A stretch of DNA of 64,000 bases from Arenimonas donghaensis DSM 18148 = HO3-R19 (GTDB taxonomy: Bacteria; Pseudomonadota; Gammaproteobacteria; Xanthomonadales; Xanthomonadaceae): assembly GCF_000743535.1 (NCBI RefSeq), contig NZ_AVCJ01000050.1:62001-126000 (forward strand). Reading direction: 5' to 3'. The translations under genes were made by a program, and so were the position numbers. Position 1 is the stretch's first letter, and the number at the start of each line of letters is the position of its first letter. A model generated the notes under the pieces. That model was given only the letters and a program-made list of their open reading frames with translations, searched no databases and was not told the DNA's origin. Below are positions 1 to 14,161 of the stretch, one piece after another.

Positions 1-23
1 TCGGTGATTGGCACGCCAGCTAC

Positions 24-3526
<3,503 letters not shown>

Positions 3527-3530
3527 GCGA

Positions 3531-4022
3531 ATGTCTCGTCTGGTCATCGTGTTGTGCCTGGCCCTGCTGGCCGCCGGCTGCGGCTTCAAGCCGCGCGCCT
3601 CGCTTGCCGTGGCCACCAGCCTGGGGCCGGTCGCGGTCAGCACCGCCGACCCCTACAGCCCGCTGGGCCAGGACCTGGCGACCGCGCTCGAGCGCGCCGG
3701 CGCCACCGCCGCCGTTGAAGGCCAGCCCGCGGCCACCCTGCAGGTGCTCACCGAAAACCTGCGCACCCGGCCGCTGACCTTCGAGAGCGGTGCCAGCGTG
3801 CGCGAGTACCAGAGCATCTATCGCGTCGAATTCCAGCTCAGGGGTGCCGACGGCAGCCTGCGGTTGCCGCGCCAGAGCGTCGAGCTGACCCGCGAATACA
3901 CCTACGACGCCATCGGCTCGATCGGCACGCCGGCCGAAGAGCGCCTGCTGCGCGACGAACTGCGCCGCGACATGGTGGCCGCCATCCTGCGCCGCCTGGA
4001 CGCCGCGCTGCGCACGGACTGA
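3531..4022 (+). CDS. lptE: LPS-assembly lipoprotein LptE
   Basis: 163 aa with a lipoprotein signal ending LLAAGCGF (Cys17), as expected for the outer-membrane lipoprotein that plugs the LptD barrel in LPS export. The LptE pattern of a short mature domain with a YRVEFQLRG strand and a C-terminal RRDMVAAILRRLDA helix is visible. It sits in the usual place between leuS and holA. Its TGA overlaps the holA ATG (TGATG), suggesting coupled translation. Confidence 0.93.
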   Translation: MSRLVIVLCLALLAAGCGFKPRASLAVATSLGPVAVSTADPYSPLGQDLATALERAGATAAVEGQPAATLQVLTENLRTRPLTFESGASVREYQSIYRVEFQLRGADGSLRLPRQSVELTREYTYDAIGSIGTPAEERLLRDELRRDMVAAILRRLDAALRTD

Positions 4023-5053
4023 TGGAGCTTCGCCCGGCCCAGTTCGCGCGCCAGCTGGCCGGCGAGCCACTGCGCCCGGTCTACCTGGTGGCCGGCTCCG
4101 AGCCGCTGCTGGTGCAGGAAGCCGCCGACGCCGTGCGCGCCCGCGCCCGCGACACCGGCTTCGGCGAGCGCGAGGTCTACGACGTCGAATCGGACTTCGA
4201 CTGGAACCGGCTCAGCCAGGGCATGGCGTCGATGAGCCTGTTCGCCAGCCAGCGCCTGTTCGAGCTGCGCATGCCGACCGGCCGGCCCGGCAAGGAAGGC
4301 GGCGAGGCGCTGCGGGAGTACTGCGAGAATCCCCCGCCCGACACCGTGCTGCTGGTCACTACCCAGGAATGGAGCAAGAAACACGCCGGGAAGTGGAGCG
4401 AGGCGATCGCCCGCGCCGGCCACCTGGTGGCGTTCTGGCCGCTCAAATCGCACGAGCTCGGCGACTGGCTGCTCCAGCGCCTGCGCAGCCGCGGCCTGGT
4501 CGCGACGCCCGACGCGGTCCAGCGCCTGGCCGACCGGGTCGAAGGCAACCTGCTGGCCGCCGCCCAGGAAGTGGACAAGCTGGCCCTGCTGGCCGGCGGC
4601 ACGCGCGAAGCCATCGATCTCGCGCAGATGGAGCAGCTGGTCGCGGATTCCTCGCGTTTCGACGTCTTCACCCTGGTTGACGCCGCCCTGGCCGGCGAAG
4701 CCGCCCGCGCCGTGCGCATGCTGGCCGCGCTGCGGGCCGAAGGCGACCAGGTCGCGGGCCTGATGCCGATGGTGGCCAGGGAAGTCCTGGGCCTTTGCGC
4801 GCTGGCACGGGCCGGGGAGGGCGGCCGGCTGGCGTCGGCGATGCGCGACGCCGGCGTCTGGCAGAACAAGCAGGCGGCGTACCGGCGCGCGCTTGAGCGC
4901 CACCCGACCTCGCGCTGGGAACGTTTCGTCGCCGAATGCGGCCGCATCGACCGCAGCGCCAAGGGTCGCGGCGACGGCGATCCCTGGCTGCAGCTCGAAC
5001 GCCTGCTGGTGGCGATCGCCGATGGCCGGGCCCGTGGATTGCTCGCTTCGTGA
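4022..5053 (+). CDS. holA: DNA polymerase III, delta subunit
   Basis: 343 aa, the same length as E. coli HolA. Delta opens the beta sliding clamp within the clamp-loader complex. The N-terminal RPVYLVAGSEPLLVQEAAD segment is the degenerate AAA+ start typical of delta, followed by the lid region and the C-terminal collar domain. It overlaps lptE by one base at its start, and the nadD GTG overlaps its TGA at the end. The conserved leuS-lptE-holA-nadD order supports the call. Confidence 0.96.
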   Translation: MELRPAQFARQLAGEPLRPVYLVAGSEPLLVQEAADAVRARARDTGFGEREVYDVESDFDWNRLSQGMASMSLFASQRLFELRMPTGRPGKEGGEALREYCENPPPDTVLLVTTQEWSKKHAGKWSEAIARAGHLVAFWPLKSHELGDWLLQRLRSRGLVATPDAVQRLADRVEGNLLAAAQEVDKLALLAGGTREAIDLAQMEQLVADSSRFDVFTLVDAALAGEAARAVRMLAALRAEGDQVAGLMPMVAREVLGLCALARAGEGGRLASAMRDAGVWQNKQAAYRRALERHPTSRWERFVAECGRIDRSAKGRGDGDPWLQLERLLVAIADGRARGLLAS

Positions 5054-5691
5054 GCCTGCGCGTGCTTTACGGCGGCACCTTCGACCCGGTCCACGCCGGT
5101 CACCTGGCCGTGGCCCGGGCCGCCCGCGACCGGCTGGGTGCCGCCGTGCGCCTGGTTCCGGCGGCGATTCCGCCCCACCGGGGTCCGACCGCGGCGAGTG
5201 CCGAAGACCGGGTGGCCCTGCTTGGCCTGGCCGTGGATTCCGAGCCCGGGTTGGGCGTGGACGCGCGGGAACTGGATCGCGAGGGGCCGTCCTATACCGT
5301 CGACACCCTGCGCGAAGTGCGCGCCGCCATCGGCCCGCAGGCACCGCTGGCCTGGCTGGTGGGGGCGGATGCGTTCCGCGGCCTGCCGGGCTGGCAGGCA
5401 TGGCGGACGCTGTTCGAGCTGGCGCATTTCGTGGTTGCGCTGCGGCCGGGCCACGGCCTGGACGACCTGCCGGACGAACTGGCCGACGCCTGCCAAGGTC
5501 GCTGGCTGGACGAACCCGCCGAACTGGCCGGGCTCGCGGCCGGACGCGTCTACCGGCTCGCGTTGCCGCCGCATCCGGCGTCGTCGAGCGAACTGCGCCG
5601 GCGCCTGGCCGAAGGGACCGACCCGGGTGACTGGCTGCCACCGGGCGTGGCGGCTGAAATCGCCCGGCGCGGCCTGTATCGGGCGGGCTGA
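5050..5691 (+). CDS. nadD: Nicotinate-nucleotide adenylyltransferase
   Basis: 213 aa. Transfers AMP from ATP to nicotinate mononucleotide in NAD synthesis. The nucleotidyltransferase fingerprint GGTFDPVHAGHL lies at the N-terminus and SSSELRRRL (ISSTxIR-like) near the C-terminus. The GTG start overlaps the holA stop (GTGA); upstream in-frame sequence belongs to holA in another frame and is excluded. The next gene is 48 nt away and has its own -10-like box. Confidence 0.96.
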   Translation: MSLRVLYGGTFDPVHAGHLAVARAARDRLGAAVRLVPAAIPPHRGPTAASAEDRVALLGLAVDSEPGLGVDARELDREGPSYTVDTLREVRAAIGPQAPLAWLVGADAFRGLPGWQAWRTLFELAHFVVALRPGHGLDDLPDELADACQGRWLDEPAELAGLAAGRVYRLALPPHPASSSELRRRLAEGTDPGDWLPPGVAAEIARRGLYRAG

Positions 5692-5703
5692 GCCCGCCCG
5701 GCG

Positions 5704-5709
5704 TATAAT
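5704..5709 (+). promoter_or_regulatory. -10-like box TATAAT upstream of rsfS
   Basis: A perfect TATAAT lies about 30 nt before the proposed rsfS TTG, in the only real gap of this operon. No convincing -35 is visible 16-18 nt upstream because that sequence is the end of nadD. It may be a secondary promoter giving rsfS separate expression. Confidence 0.4.
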
Positions 5710-5739
5710 CCGGCCCCGTATTCAATCCACGAGCTGCCC

Positions 5740-6159
5740 TTGACCACCCAAGCCCACGTCATCAAGACCCGGATGCCCGACCCGGCACCGTCCCCCGAAG
5801 CCCTGCTGACCCAGGTCCGCGCCGCGCTGGAGGAAATGAAGGCCAAGGACGCGGTGGAAATCGACGTGCGTGGCAAGACCAGCATCGCCGACTACCTGGT
5901 GGTCGTCTCCGGCACGTCCACCCGCCACGTCAAGTCCGTGGCCGACGAGGTGGTGAAATTCTCCAAGAAGTGCGGCGTCATGCCGCTGGGCGTGGAAGGC
6001 GAGCGCGAGGCCGAATGGGTCCTGGTGGACCTGGGCGACGTCATCGTCCACGTCATGCTGCCGCGCGTGCGCGAGTTCTATGCCCTCGAACGCCTGTGGA
6101 CCGTCGGCGACCAGCCGCCGGAGCCCGAGGCCGAAGCCGGGGACACGCCGGAGGCTTGA
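5740..6159 (+). CDS. rsfS: Ribosomal silencing factor RsfS
   Basis: Small DUF143/Iojap-family protein that binds ribosomal protein L14 and blocks subunit joining when nutrients are scarce. The family core runs from AKDAVEIDVRGKTSIADYLV through GTSTRHVKSVADEV to LGDVIVHVMLPRVREFY. The 139-aa reading begins at TTG. An ATG 33 nt later would give 128 aa and also keeps the whole domain, so the start is uncertain. rlmH follows after 28 nt, the usual neighbour. Confidence 0.94.
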   Translation: MTTQAHVIKTRMPDPAPSPEALLTQVRAALEEMKAKDAVEIDVRGKTSIADYLVVVSGTSTRHVKSVADEVVKFSKKCGVMPLGVEGEREAEWVLVDLGDVIVHVMLPRVREFYALERLWTVGDQPPEPEAEAGDTPEA

Positions 6160-6187
6160 GTCGTCCATCCGCCACCGGTGGCTACCG

Positions 6188-6658
6188 ATGAAGGCGCGAC
6201 TGATCGCGGTGGGTGAAAAAGCGCCGTCCTGGGTGGCGGAAGGCTTTGCCGAGTACCAGAAGCGTCTTTCGCACTGGTTGCCGCTGGAACTGGCCGAGGT
6301 CGCGCCGGGCATGCGCGGCAAGGGCCGCGACGCGCTGCGGGCCATGGCCGACGAGGGCGGTCGGGTGCAGGCCGCGCTGCCTCGTGGTGCCTGGGTCGTG
6401 GCACTGGACGGTCGCGGCAAGGCCTGGTCGTCCGAGGATCTCGCCGAACGCCTCGAGCACTGGCGCCAGCAGGGCCGCGACCTGGCCTTCCTGATCGGCG
6501 GCCCCGAAGGCCATTCACCCGAGGTGCTGGCCGCCGCAGACGAACGCTGGTCGCTGGGGCCGCTGACCCTGCCGCACATGCTGGTGCGGCTGCTGCTGGC
6601 CGAACAGCTGTACCGTGCCTGCAGCCTGCTCGCCAATCACCCCTACCACCGGGCCTGA
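6188..6658 (+). CDS. rlmH: 23S rRNA pseudouridine-1915 N3-methyltransferase
   Basis: 156 aa SPOUT-fold methyltransferase that acts on the assembled 70S ribosome, using SAM. The family start MKARLIAVGEK and the knot motif IGGPEGHSPEVL are present, and the length matches the family (155). The rsfS-rlmH pair is a conserved ribosome-linked unit. No strong Shine-Dalgarno precedes the ATG, so coupling to rsfS is likely. Confidence 0.96.
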   Translation: MKARLIAVGEKAPSWVAEGFAEYQKRLSHWLPLELAEVAPGMRGKGRDALRAMADEGGRVQAALPRGAWVVALDGRGKAWSSEDLAERLEHWRQQGRDLAFLIGGPEGHSPEVLAAADERWSLGPLTLPHMLVRLLLAEQLYRACSLLANHPYHRA

Positions 6659-6675
6659 CCGGCTATCCTTGGGCG

Positions 6676-7245
6676 ATGCTGCATCTCGCCTCGAAATCAC
6701 CGCGTCGCCAGGAACTGCTCGCCCAGCTGGGCATGGAGTTCGGCCTGCTCGACGTCGACGTCCCCGAACAGCGCGAACCGGGTGAGCCTCCCGCCGCCTA
6801 CGTGAGCCGCGTGGCCCGGGAAAAAGCCGGTGCCGGCCTGCTCAAGGTCGTGGCCAGCCGTGGCGCCGTGGTGCTCGGAGCCGACACCGAGGTGGTGCTC
6901 GACGACGAGGTCTTCGGCAAGCCCGCCGACGCCGCCGACGCCGCCCGCATGCTGCAGCGGCTCTCGGGCCGGGTGCACGAATGCATTTCCTCGGTCTGGG
7001 TGCTCAGCGCCGGCCGGGAACAGCACGCCACCTGCATTTCGCAGGTCCGGTTCGAAGTGCTCACCCAGGCCCGCATCGAGGCCTACATCGCCACCGGCGA
7101 ATGTTTCGGCAAGGCCGGCGCCTATGCCATCCAGGGTCGTGCCGCGGCCTTCGTCTCCCATCTTTCGGGCAGCCATTCGGGCGTGATGGGCCTGCCCCTG
7201 CACGAAACCGCGCGACTGCTGCGCGAATTCGGCCTCATGGACTGA
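6676..7245 (+). CDS. maf: Maf-family nucleotide pyrophosphatase
   Basis: 189 aa. Maf proteins hydrolyse nucleoside triphosphates such as dTTP/UTP or modified nucleotides to monophosphates. The signature LASKSPRRQELL is at the N-terminus, with GADTEVVLDDEVFGKP in the middle and AYAIQGRAAAFV near the end, all family hallmarks. Which subfamily substrate it prefers cannot be settled by eye. It lies directly upstream of rng, a frequent pairing. Confidence 0.93.
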   Translation: MLHLASKSPRRQELLAQLGMEFGLLDVDVPEQREPGEPPAAYVSRVAREKAGAGLLKVVASRGAVVLGADTEVVLDDEVFGKPADAADAARMLQRLSGRVHECISSVWVLSAGREQHATCISQVRFEVLTQARIEAYIATGECFGKAGAYAIQGRAAAFVSHLSGSHSGVMGLPLHETARLLREFGLMD

Positions 7246-7255
7246 GGAGCCCACC

Positions 7256-8746
7256 GTGTCGGAAGAAATCCTGATCAACGTCACCCCGCGCGAAACCCGC
7301 GTCGCGGTGGTCGAGAACGGCATGCTGCAGGAACTGCACATCGAGCGCACGTCGCGCCGGGGCGTGGTCGGCAACATCTACAAGGGGCGCGTGCAGCGGG
7401 TCATGCCCGGCATGCAGGCGGCCTTCGTCGAGATCGGCCTCGAGCGCGCCGCCTTCCTGCACGCGTCCGACATCATGCGCGTGCCGCCCGCGCCGGTCGG
7501 CGAAGGCGACGGGGAGGGTGACGTCATCGCGCCGTCGCCGCCGCCAGCCATTTCCTCGCTGGTGCACGAGGGCCAGGAAATCGTCGTGCAGGTGGTCAAG
7601 GACCCGATCGGCAGCAAGGGCGCGCGGCTCACCACCCAGGTTTCGATCCCCTCGCGCTACCTGGTCTTCCTGCCGCATTCGCGCGTGCTGGGCGTCTCGG
7701 CGCGCATCGAAAACGAAACCGAGCGCAACCGGCTCAAGACCCTGGTCGGCGAGCTGGCCAACGGCAGCGGCCAGGGTTACATCGTGCGCACCAATGCCGA
7801 GGGCCAGCCCGCCGAAGCCCTGGCCGAGGACGTGGACTACCTGCGCAAGGCCTGGGGTGCCATCCGCGAGGCCAGCGCCAGCACCCGGGTGGGCCAGCGC
7901 ATCTATGAAGACCTGGCGCTGCCGCTGCGGGCGGTGCGCGACCTGATGCGCAAGAACGTCGACACCGTGCGGGTGGATTCGCGCGAGGCCTACGACCGGC
8001 TCAACGCCTTCGCCCACCAGTTCATGCCCGAACTGGCCGCGCGCATCGAACACTACGCCGGCGAACGCCCGATCTTCGACCTCTACGGCGTCGAGGACGA
8101 AATCCAGCGGGCACTGCAAAAGGAGGTCCCGCTCAAGTCCGGCGGCTACCTGGTGATCGACCAGACCGAGGCCATGGCCACGATCGACGTCAACACCGGC
8201 TCGTTCCTGGGCCAGCGCAACCTGGAGGAAACCGTCTACCGCACCAACCTCGAGGCCGCGCAGTCGGTGGCGCGCCAGCTGCGGCTGCGCAACCTCGGCG
8301 GCATCATCATCATCGACTTCATCGACATGACCGACGACGAGCACAGGCGCCAGGTGCTGCGCACGCTCGAGAAGGGCCTGGCGCACGACCACGCTCGCAC
8401 CTCGTTCCACGAGTTTTCGCCGCTGGGCCTGGTCGAGATGACCCGCAAGCGCACCACCGACAGCCTCGAGCGACAGCTCTGCGAGCCCTGCCACGAATGC
8501 AACGGCCGCGGCACGCTCAAGACCACCGAAACCCTGACCTACGAGATCTTCCGCGAAATCACCCGTGCCGTGCGCCAGTTCGAGGCCCAGCAGCTGCTGG
8601 TGATCGCCTCGCCGAAGGTGGTCAACAAGATCACCGACGAGGAGTCGGCGGCCGTCGCCGAGCTCGAGGAGTTCCTGGGTAAATCCATCCGTTTCCAGGC
8701 CGACGAGCAGTACGCGCAGGAACAATACGACGTGGTCCTGCTCTAA
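7256..8746 (+). CDS. rng: Ribonuclease G
   Basis: 496 aa, close to E. coli RNase G (489), which trims 16S rRNA 5' ends and degrades mRNA. It starts with GTG behind an AGGAG site. An S1 domain is at residues about 35-130 (RRGVVGNIYKGRVQRVMPGMQAAFV), then the RNase E/G catalytic core with DVNTGSF and a Zn-link CEPCHECNGRG near residue 410. It lacks the long disordered C-terminal scaffold of RNase E. Confidence 0.96.
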   Translation: MSEEILINVTPRETRVAVVENGMLQELHIERTSRRGVVGNIYKGRVQRVMPGMQAAFVEIGLERAAFLHASDIMRVPPAPVGEGDGEGDVIAPSPPPAISSLVHEGQEIVVQVVKDPIGSKGARLTTQVSIPSRYLVFLPHSRVLGVSARIENETERNRLKTLVGELANGSGQGYIVRTNAEGQPAEALAEDVDYLRKAWGAIREASASTRVGQRIYEDLALPLRAVRDLMRKNVDTVRVDSREAYDRLNAFAHQFMPELAARIEHYAGERPIFDLYGVEDEIQRALQKEVPLKSGGYLVIDQTEAMATIDVNTGSFLGQRNLEETVYRTNLEAAQSVARQLRLRNLGGIIIIDFIDMTDDEHRRQVLRTLEKGLAHDHARTSFHEFSPLGLVEMTRKRTTDSLERQLCEPCHECNGRGTLKTTETLTYEIFREITRAVRQFEAQQLLVIASPKVVNKITDEESAAVAELEEFLGKSIRFQADEQYAQEQYDVVLL

Positions 8747-8752
8747 GCCGGC

Positions 8753-11700
8753 ATGAACAGCCCGCTGCGCCGCCGATTCCGCCATGCCCGCCGCGTGCTG
8801 GGCTACGGTTTCCTGGTGGTCCTGATCCTGCTCGCCACCGGCGTGGGTGCGCTCAACCAGCTGCTGCCCCTGGTCGAGCGCCACCCTGAAAAGGTCGCTG
8901 GCTGGCTGTCCGAACGCCTGGGCCAGCCCGTCGCCTTCGAAAGCGCCCGCGGCGAATGGACCCGCCGGGGACCGCGTTTCACCCTGGGTGGCCTGCGCAT
9001 CGGCGAGGGCGAACGCCAACTCGCGGTCGGCCACGCCGAGCTGCTGGTGGCGGTTTATTCCGGCCTGCTGCCGGGCGAGCCGCTGACCGCCCTGAAGGTG
9101 CGCGACTTGTCGCTGGTGCTCGAACAGGGCCCCGACCGGCGCTGGCGCCTGGCCGGCTTGCCGTTCGAGCCCAAGCCGGGCGCCGACCCCCTGGACACGC
9201 TCGAAGCCCTGGGCGAACTGCAGGTCGAGCGTGCCCGCCTGCAGGTGCGTTCGCCGGCCCTGCAGGCGCCGCTGGAGATGGCCCGGGTGGACCTGCGCCT
9301 GCGGGTCGACGGCGACAACGTGGTGGCCGGCGTGCGGGCCTGGGCCGACCCGGCCGCGCCGCCGCTGTCGGCGGTGGCCAGGCTGCGGCGCGACGACTGG
9401 TCCGGCGAACTGTGGGCCGGTGGCAAGCGCCTGGTGCTGCAAGGATGGTCGTCGCTGCTGGCCGACACCGGCCTGGTGCTTGCCGGCCAGGGCGACCTCG
9501 ACCTGTGGGCACGCATCGACGGCCAGCGGGTGATGGACGTACGCAGCCGCGCCGACTTCTCGCCGCTGGCCCTGGGGGCCCGCAGGCCCTGGTTGCCGGG
9601 CCCCGAAGGCCGCATGGGGTCACCGCCCGTGGCCTACGAGCGCGCCAGCCTGCTGGCTCGCTGGCAGGCCGACGAGCAGGGCGCCTGGCAGGTGCATGCG
9701 CCGCGCCTGCAGCTTCACGAGACCGGCCGGGAGCTGCCGCGACGCCTGGACGGCCTGTGGCTGGCCGGCGGCGAGCGGTTCGCACTGCGCGCGCCACGCC
9801 TTGACCTGGTGCCGGTGCGGCAATGGGCCAGCCTCAGTGCCCGGGTGCCCGACGGCCTGCGCCAGTGGCTGCATCGGGCCGCGCCCGAGGGCGAACTGCG
9901 CCAGGTGCGGGTGCAGGGCAGCGGCGACGACTGGCAGGCCTCGGCGGCCTTGCACGACATCGGCTGGCGACCCTACGACGCGCGCCCCGGGCTGCAGTCG
10001 CTGAGCGGCCATGTCGCCCTCGACCAGGACGGCGGCGTGCTGCAGTTGACCCCCGGGCCGACGTCCTTCCAGTGGCCGGGACGTTTCCGTGAAACCCTGG
10101 ACTTCCAGCTCGAAGGCCTGCTCGGCTGGTGGCGCGAAGGCGAGGGCTGGACCCTGGGCGCCAGCGGCCTGTCGATCCGCGGCCCCGACTACGGCACCCG
10201 GCTGCGCGCCGAACTGGCCTTCCAGGGCGACGGCAGCCTGCCGCGCCTGGACCTGGCGGCGGATGTCGACACCGCCCCGGTGACCGCGGCGGGACGCTTC
10301 TGGGTCCAGGGCAAGATGCCCGAGAAAACCATCGACTGGCTCGACCGGGCGCTGCTCGAGGGCGAGGTGCGCGAAGGCCGCATCAGCCTCGGCGGCGACC
10401 TCGATCATTGGCCGTTCCGCGAACGCGAGGGCCGCTTCGACGCCCGCGCCGAGGTGGCAGGCGCGCGGGTGAATTTCAGCGACGAGTGGCCTGACGCCGA
10501 AGCCCTGGACGTGGCCGTGGACTTCGACGGCGTCGGCATGGGCCTGGCGGGCCAGGCGGAGATCGCCGGCAATCCGGTCGACCAGCTGGCCGGTGGCATT
10601 CCCGATTTCCGCGACCCGCGGCTGCAGCTCGACGTCAGCTCGGCCACCCGCGGCGAAACCCTGCAGACCCTGATGCTGGCCAGCCCGCTGGCGGACCAGT
10701 ACGGCGAACACCTGCGCAAGGCCAGCGTGTCCGGACTGGCGCGGGTCTCGCTGCTGCTCGACCTGCCGCTCGTCGAGCGCCTGGGTGGCCGCCGCATCGA
10801 GGGCCACCTGGACCTGGCCGAGGCGCGCCTGGCCGATCCGCGCTGGGACATCGTCTTCACCCGGGTCAGCGGCCGGACCCGCTTCAGCGCCGGCGGCTTC
10901 TACACCGAAGACCTGCAGGTACTGTTCGACGACCAGCCCGGCGTCTTCAACCTCACCGTCGGCCACGACACCGACGACCCGGCCTTGGCGGCAAGGGCGC
11001 GCCTGCTGGGCGAATTCCCGATCAAGGACCTGCTGGCCCGGCACCCGCCGCTGGCCTGGCTGGACCCGCACGTGGATGGCCGGGGTTTCTGGGACATCCG
11101 CGTGGACGTGCCGGCGACGCCCGAAGGCCAGCGCGCGCCCCCCTCGCGGCTTCGGGTCGAAAGCGATCTCGGCGGCGTCCGCCTGGACTTGCCGGCGCCA
11201 CTGGCCAAGCCGGCTGACCAGGGCCTGCCCATGCGCCTGGACGTGCCGCTGCCGGTCACCGAGGGCGAAGTCCAGCTGCGGCTGGGGGCCCTGGCCCGGC
11301 TGCGCGGCAACATCGACGCCCAGGGCCGGCTCACCGGTGCCCTGCGCCTGGGTGAAGACGGACCGCTGGATCTTCCCGACTCGGGCCTGGTGGTGTTGGG
11401 CGAGAGCGAGACGCTCGACGCGCTGGGCTGGATCGGGTTTGCCGGTGGCCGCGGCGATGGCGATGGCGCGGACGGCGAAGGGGGCGGCACCGTGCTGCGC
11501 ACCGTGGACCTGCGGGTTGGTCAGCTGGACCTGATGGGTTCGCTGTTCGCCGACACCCACGTGCGCCTGGCGCGTGGCGCCGAGCGCACCCGGGTGACCC
11601 TCGATGGACCTCAGGTCGCGGGGTCGATCGTGATCCCGCTGGCGGAAGGGTCGACCGTCGAAGGCCGCTTCGAGCGCCTGTACTGGCCCGAGAAAAAACT

Positions 11701-12667
11701 GGTGGACGCGGACGGCAGCGAAGCTAGCGACGGCGCGCCCGTCGCCACGCCGCCGTCCCCGGCCATCGAAGGCACCGTGGAGGCCGTCGCCGCTCCCGAA
11801 AAGGCGGGCCAGGATCCGTCGGCCCTGCCGCCGCTCGACTTCCAGGTGCGCGACCTGCGCATGGGCGAACTGGTGCTGGGCGAAACGACGCTGCTGGCGC
11901 AGCCCGGGCCAGGCGGCCTGCACATCGACAGCTTCCGCACCCGGTCCGAGGGCTACCAGCTCGACGCCAGCGGCGACTGGCTGCGCACCGGCGACGGCAG
12001 CAGCCGCTCGAACTTCGACGTCCGCTTCACGGCCCGTGCACTGGGCGACCTGCTGGGTGCGTTCGGGCTCTCGGGCATGGTCGAGGAGGGCCCGACGATG
12101 GGAGAGCTCAAGGGCGGCTGGAACGGCTCGCCCGGCGAGTTCTCGCTGGCGCGTTTCGAGGGACGGCTGAAGGTGGACGTCGGTGAAGGCGCGCTGCTGG
12201 AAGTCGAACCCGGCGGCGGCGGGCGCGTGCTCGGGCTGATTTCGCTGGCCGAGATCCCGCGCCGGCTGACCCTGGATTTCAAGGACTTCTTCAACAAGGG
12301 CTTTGGATTCAACACCATCTCCGGCGAGTTCGAGTTCGCCGATGGCAAGGCCCGCACGGACCTGCTGCAGATCAACGGCCCGGCGGCGGAAATCCGGGTC
12401 AGCGGCTCGACCGACCTGCGCCGCCAGCAGTACGACCAGCGCATCGAGGTGCTGCCCAAGGCCGGCGGCGTGCTGCCCGCCATCGGCGCGATCGCCGGTG
12501 GCCCGGTGGGCGCCGCGGTCGGCGCGGTGGCGCAGGCCGTGCTGCAAAAGCCGCTCAAGGAAGCCGCGCGCACCGTGTACCACGTCACCGGCGACTGGGC
12601 CGACCCGGTGGTCGAAGTGGTGGAAAAAGGACCCTCGACGCCACCGCCCGCGCCGCGCCAGCCTTGA
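8753..12667 (+). CDS. yhdP: YhdP-family AsmA-like protein
   Basis: 1304 aa, slightly longer than E. coli YhdP (1266). One N-terminal membrane segment (about residues 17-36) is followed by a long beta-rich repeat body as in the AsmA-like/TIGR02099 family, implicated in carrying phospholipids from the inner to the outer membrane. The C-terminal part has the conserved [20 protein letters not shown] stretch. It follows rng by 6 nt and precedes tldD, a common order. An acidic/Pro-rich linker near residues 985-1020 is less conserved in character. Confidence 0.93.
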   Translation: MNSPLRRRFRHARRVLGYGFLVVLILLATGVGALNQLLPLVERHPEKVAGWLSERLGQPVAFESARGEWTRRGPRFTLGGLRIGEGERQLAVGHAELLVAVYSGLLPGEPLTALKVRDLSLVLEQGPDRRWRLAGLPFEPKPGADPLDTLEALGELQVERARLQVRSPALQAPLEMARVDLRLRVDGDNVVAGVRAWADPAAPPLSAVARLRRDDWSGELWAGGKRLVLQGWSSLLADTGLVLAGQGDLDLWARIDGQRVMDVRSRADFSPLALGARRPWLPGPEGRMGSPPVAYERASLLARWQADEQGAWQVHAPRLQLHETGRELPRRLDGLWLAGGERFALRAPRLDLVPVRQWASLSARVPDGLRQWLHRAAPEGELRQVRVQGSGDDWQASAALHDIGWRPYDARPGLQSLSGHVALDQDGGVLQLTPGPTSFQWPGRFRETLDFQLEGLLGWWREGEGWTLGASGLSIRGPDYGTRLRAELAFQGDGSLPRLDLAADVDTAPVTAAGRFWVQGKMPEKTIDWLDRALLEGEVREGRISLGGDLDHWPFREREGRFDARAEVAGARVNFSDEWPDAEALDVAVDFDGVGMGLAGQAEIAGNPVDQLAGGIPDFRDPRLQLDVSSATRGETLQTLMLASPLADQYGEHLRKASVSGLARVSLLLDLPLVERLGGRRIEGHLDLAEARLADPRWDIVFTRVSGRTRFSAGGFYTEDLQVLFDDQPGVFNLTVGHDTDDPALAARARLLGEFPIKDLLARHPPLAWLDPHVDGRGFWDIRVDVPATPEGQRAPPSRLRVESDLGGVRLDLPAPLAKPADQGLPMRLDVPLPVTEGEVQLRLGALARLRGNIDAQGRLTGALRLGEDGPLDLPDSGLVVLGESETLDALGWIGFAGGRGDGDGADGEGGGTVLRTVDLRVGQLDLMGSLFADTHVRLARGAERTRVTLDGPQVAGSIVIPLAEGSTVEGRFERLYWPEKKLVDADGSEASDGAPVATPPSPAIEGTVEAVAAPEKAGQDPSALPPLDFQVRDLRMGELVLGETTLLAQPGPGGLHIDSFRTRSEGYQLDASGDWLRTGDGSSRSNFDVRFTARALGDLLGAFGLSGMVEEGPTMGELKGGWNGSPGEFSLARFEGRLKVDVGEGALLEVEPGGGGRVLGLISLAEIPRRLTLDFKDFFNKGFGFNTISGEFEFADGKARTDLLQINGPAAEIRVSGSTDLRRQQYDQRIEVLPKAGGVLPAIGAIAGGPVGAAVGAVAQAVLQKPLKEAARTVYHVTGDWADPVVEVVEKGPSTPPPAPRQP

Positions 12668-12689
12668 AGCCGGCGCCCACAGCCCGCAT

Positions 12690-14141
12690 ATGGAACCGAT
12701 GACCCAGACGCTCACCCTGGCGCAATCGCGCCTGCTCGCACCGACCGGCCTCGGCCTGGATGCGCTCGAACCCGTCTTCGGCCGCCTGATGGGCCCGGGC
12801 GTCGACTACGGCGACCTGTATTTCCAGCATTCGCGCCGCGAGAGCTGGGTGGTCGAGGACGGCATCGTCAAGGACGGTTCGCATGCCATCGAGCAGGGTG
12901 TCGGCGTTCGCGCGGTAAGCGGTGAAAAAACCGGTTTCGCCTATTCCGACGACATCCGCGCCGAAGCCCTGCTCGAATCCGCCGCCGCCGCCCGCGCGAT
13001 CAGCCGCGACGGCCGCGAGCAGCAGGCCGGCCACCGGGTGGTGGTGCCGGGCCGGGCGCTCTACCCGGCGATGGATCCGATCGACTCGATGGGCACCGAC
13101 GCCAAGATCACCGCCCTGCGCGAGGTCGACCAGTGGCTGCGCGACGCCGACCCGCGCGTGCAGCAGGTCATCGTCAGCCTGTCGGGCGGCGTCGACACCG
13201 TGCTGGTGGCCCGCAGCGACGGCGTGGTGGCCGCCGACGTGCGGCCGCTGGTGCGCTTCAACGTCCAGGTGATCGTCGAGCAGAACGGACGCCGCGAGCA
13301 GGGTTATGCCGGCGCCGGCGGCCGCTACTCCTACGAAACGCTGTTCAGCGACGGCAAGCCCCGCGACGTCGCCCGCGAGGCACTGCGCCAGGCGCTGGTG
13401 TGCCTGGACGCCGAAGACGCACCGGCCGGCACGCTGCCGGTGGTGCTGGGCCCGGGCTGGCCAGGCGTGCTGCTGCACGAGGCGGTGGGCCACGGGCTGG
13501 AAGGCGACTTCAACCGCAAGGGCACGTCGGTGTATGCCGGCCGCATCGGCGAACGCGTCGCCGCGCCGGGCGTCACCATCGTCGACGACGGCACCCTGGC
13601 CGGACGCCGCGGCTCGCTGAACGTGGACGACGAAGGCACGCCGACCCAGTGCACCACCCTGATCGAGGACGGCATCCTGCGCGGTTACCTGCAGGACACG
13701 CTCAATGCCCGCCTGATGGGCATGGCGCCGACCGGCAACGGGCGGCGCGAAAGTTTCGCCCAGCTGCCCATGCCGCGCATGACCAACACCTACATGCTGG
13801 CCGGGAACCACGACCCGGGCGAAATCATCGCCTCGGTGAAGAAGGGCCTGTATGCACCGAATTTCGGCGGCGGCCAGGTCGACATCACCAGCGGCAAGTT
13901 CGTGTTTTCGGCCTCCGAGGCCTACCTGATCGAAGACGGCAAGGTCACCCGGCCGGTCAAGGGCGCGACCCTGATCGGCAATGGCCCGGAGGTGATGAAC
14001 CGCGTCTCGATGGTCGGCAACGACCTCAGGCTCGACGAAGGCGTCGGCATCTGCGGCAAGGACGGCCAGTCGGTTCCGGTCGGTGTCGGCCAGCCGACGC
14101 TGCGCATCGACGCGCTCACGATCGGCGGCACGCGCGCGTGA
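12690..14141 (+). CDS. tldD: Metalloprotease subunit TldD
   Basis: 483 aa (E. coli 481). It forms a heterodimer with PmbA/TldE that degrades unfolded peptides and matures microcin-type peptides. The zinc-binding signature [11 protein letters not shown] is at residues 263-273. Two in-frame ATGs lie 9 nt apart; the first is used here. The partner pmbA lies about 590 nt downstream with darP between them on the other strand. Confidence 0.96.
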   Translation: MEPMTQTLTLAQSRLLAPTGLGLDALEPVFGRLMGPGVDYGDLYFQHSRRESWVVEDGIVKDGSHAIEQGVGVRAVSGEKTGFAYSDDIRAEALLESAAAARAISRDGREQQAGHRVVVPGRALYPAMDPIDSMGTDAKITALREVDQWLRDADPRVQQVIVSLSGGVDTVLVARSDGVVAADVRPLVRFNVQVIVEQNGRREQGYAGAGGRYSYETLFSDGKPRDVAREALRQALVCLDAEDAPAGTLPVVLGPGWPGVLLHEAVGHGLEGDFNRKGTSVYAGRIGERVAAPGVTIVDDGTLAGRRGSLNVDDEGTPTQCTTLIEDGILRGYLQDTLNARLMGMAPTGNGRRESFAQLPMPRMTNTYMLAGNHDPGEIIASVKKGLYAPNFGGGQVDITSGKFVFSASEAYLIEDGKVTRPVKGATLIGNGPEVMNRVSMVGNDLRLDEGVGICGKDGQSVPVGVGQPTLRIDALTIGGTRA

Positions 14142-14161
14142 ACGCGCGTCGGATCAACCGG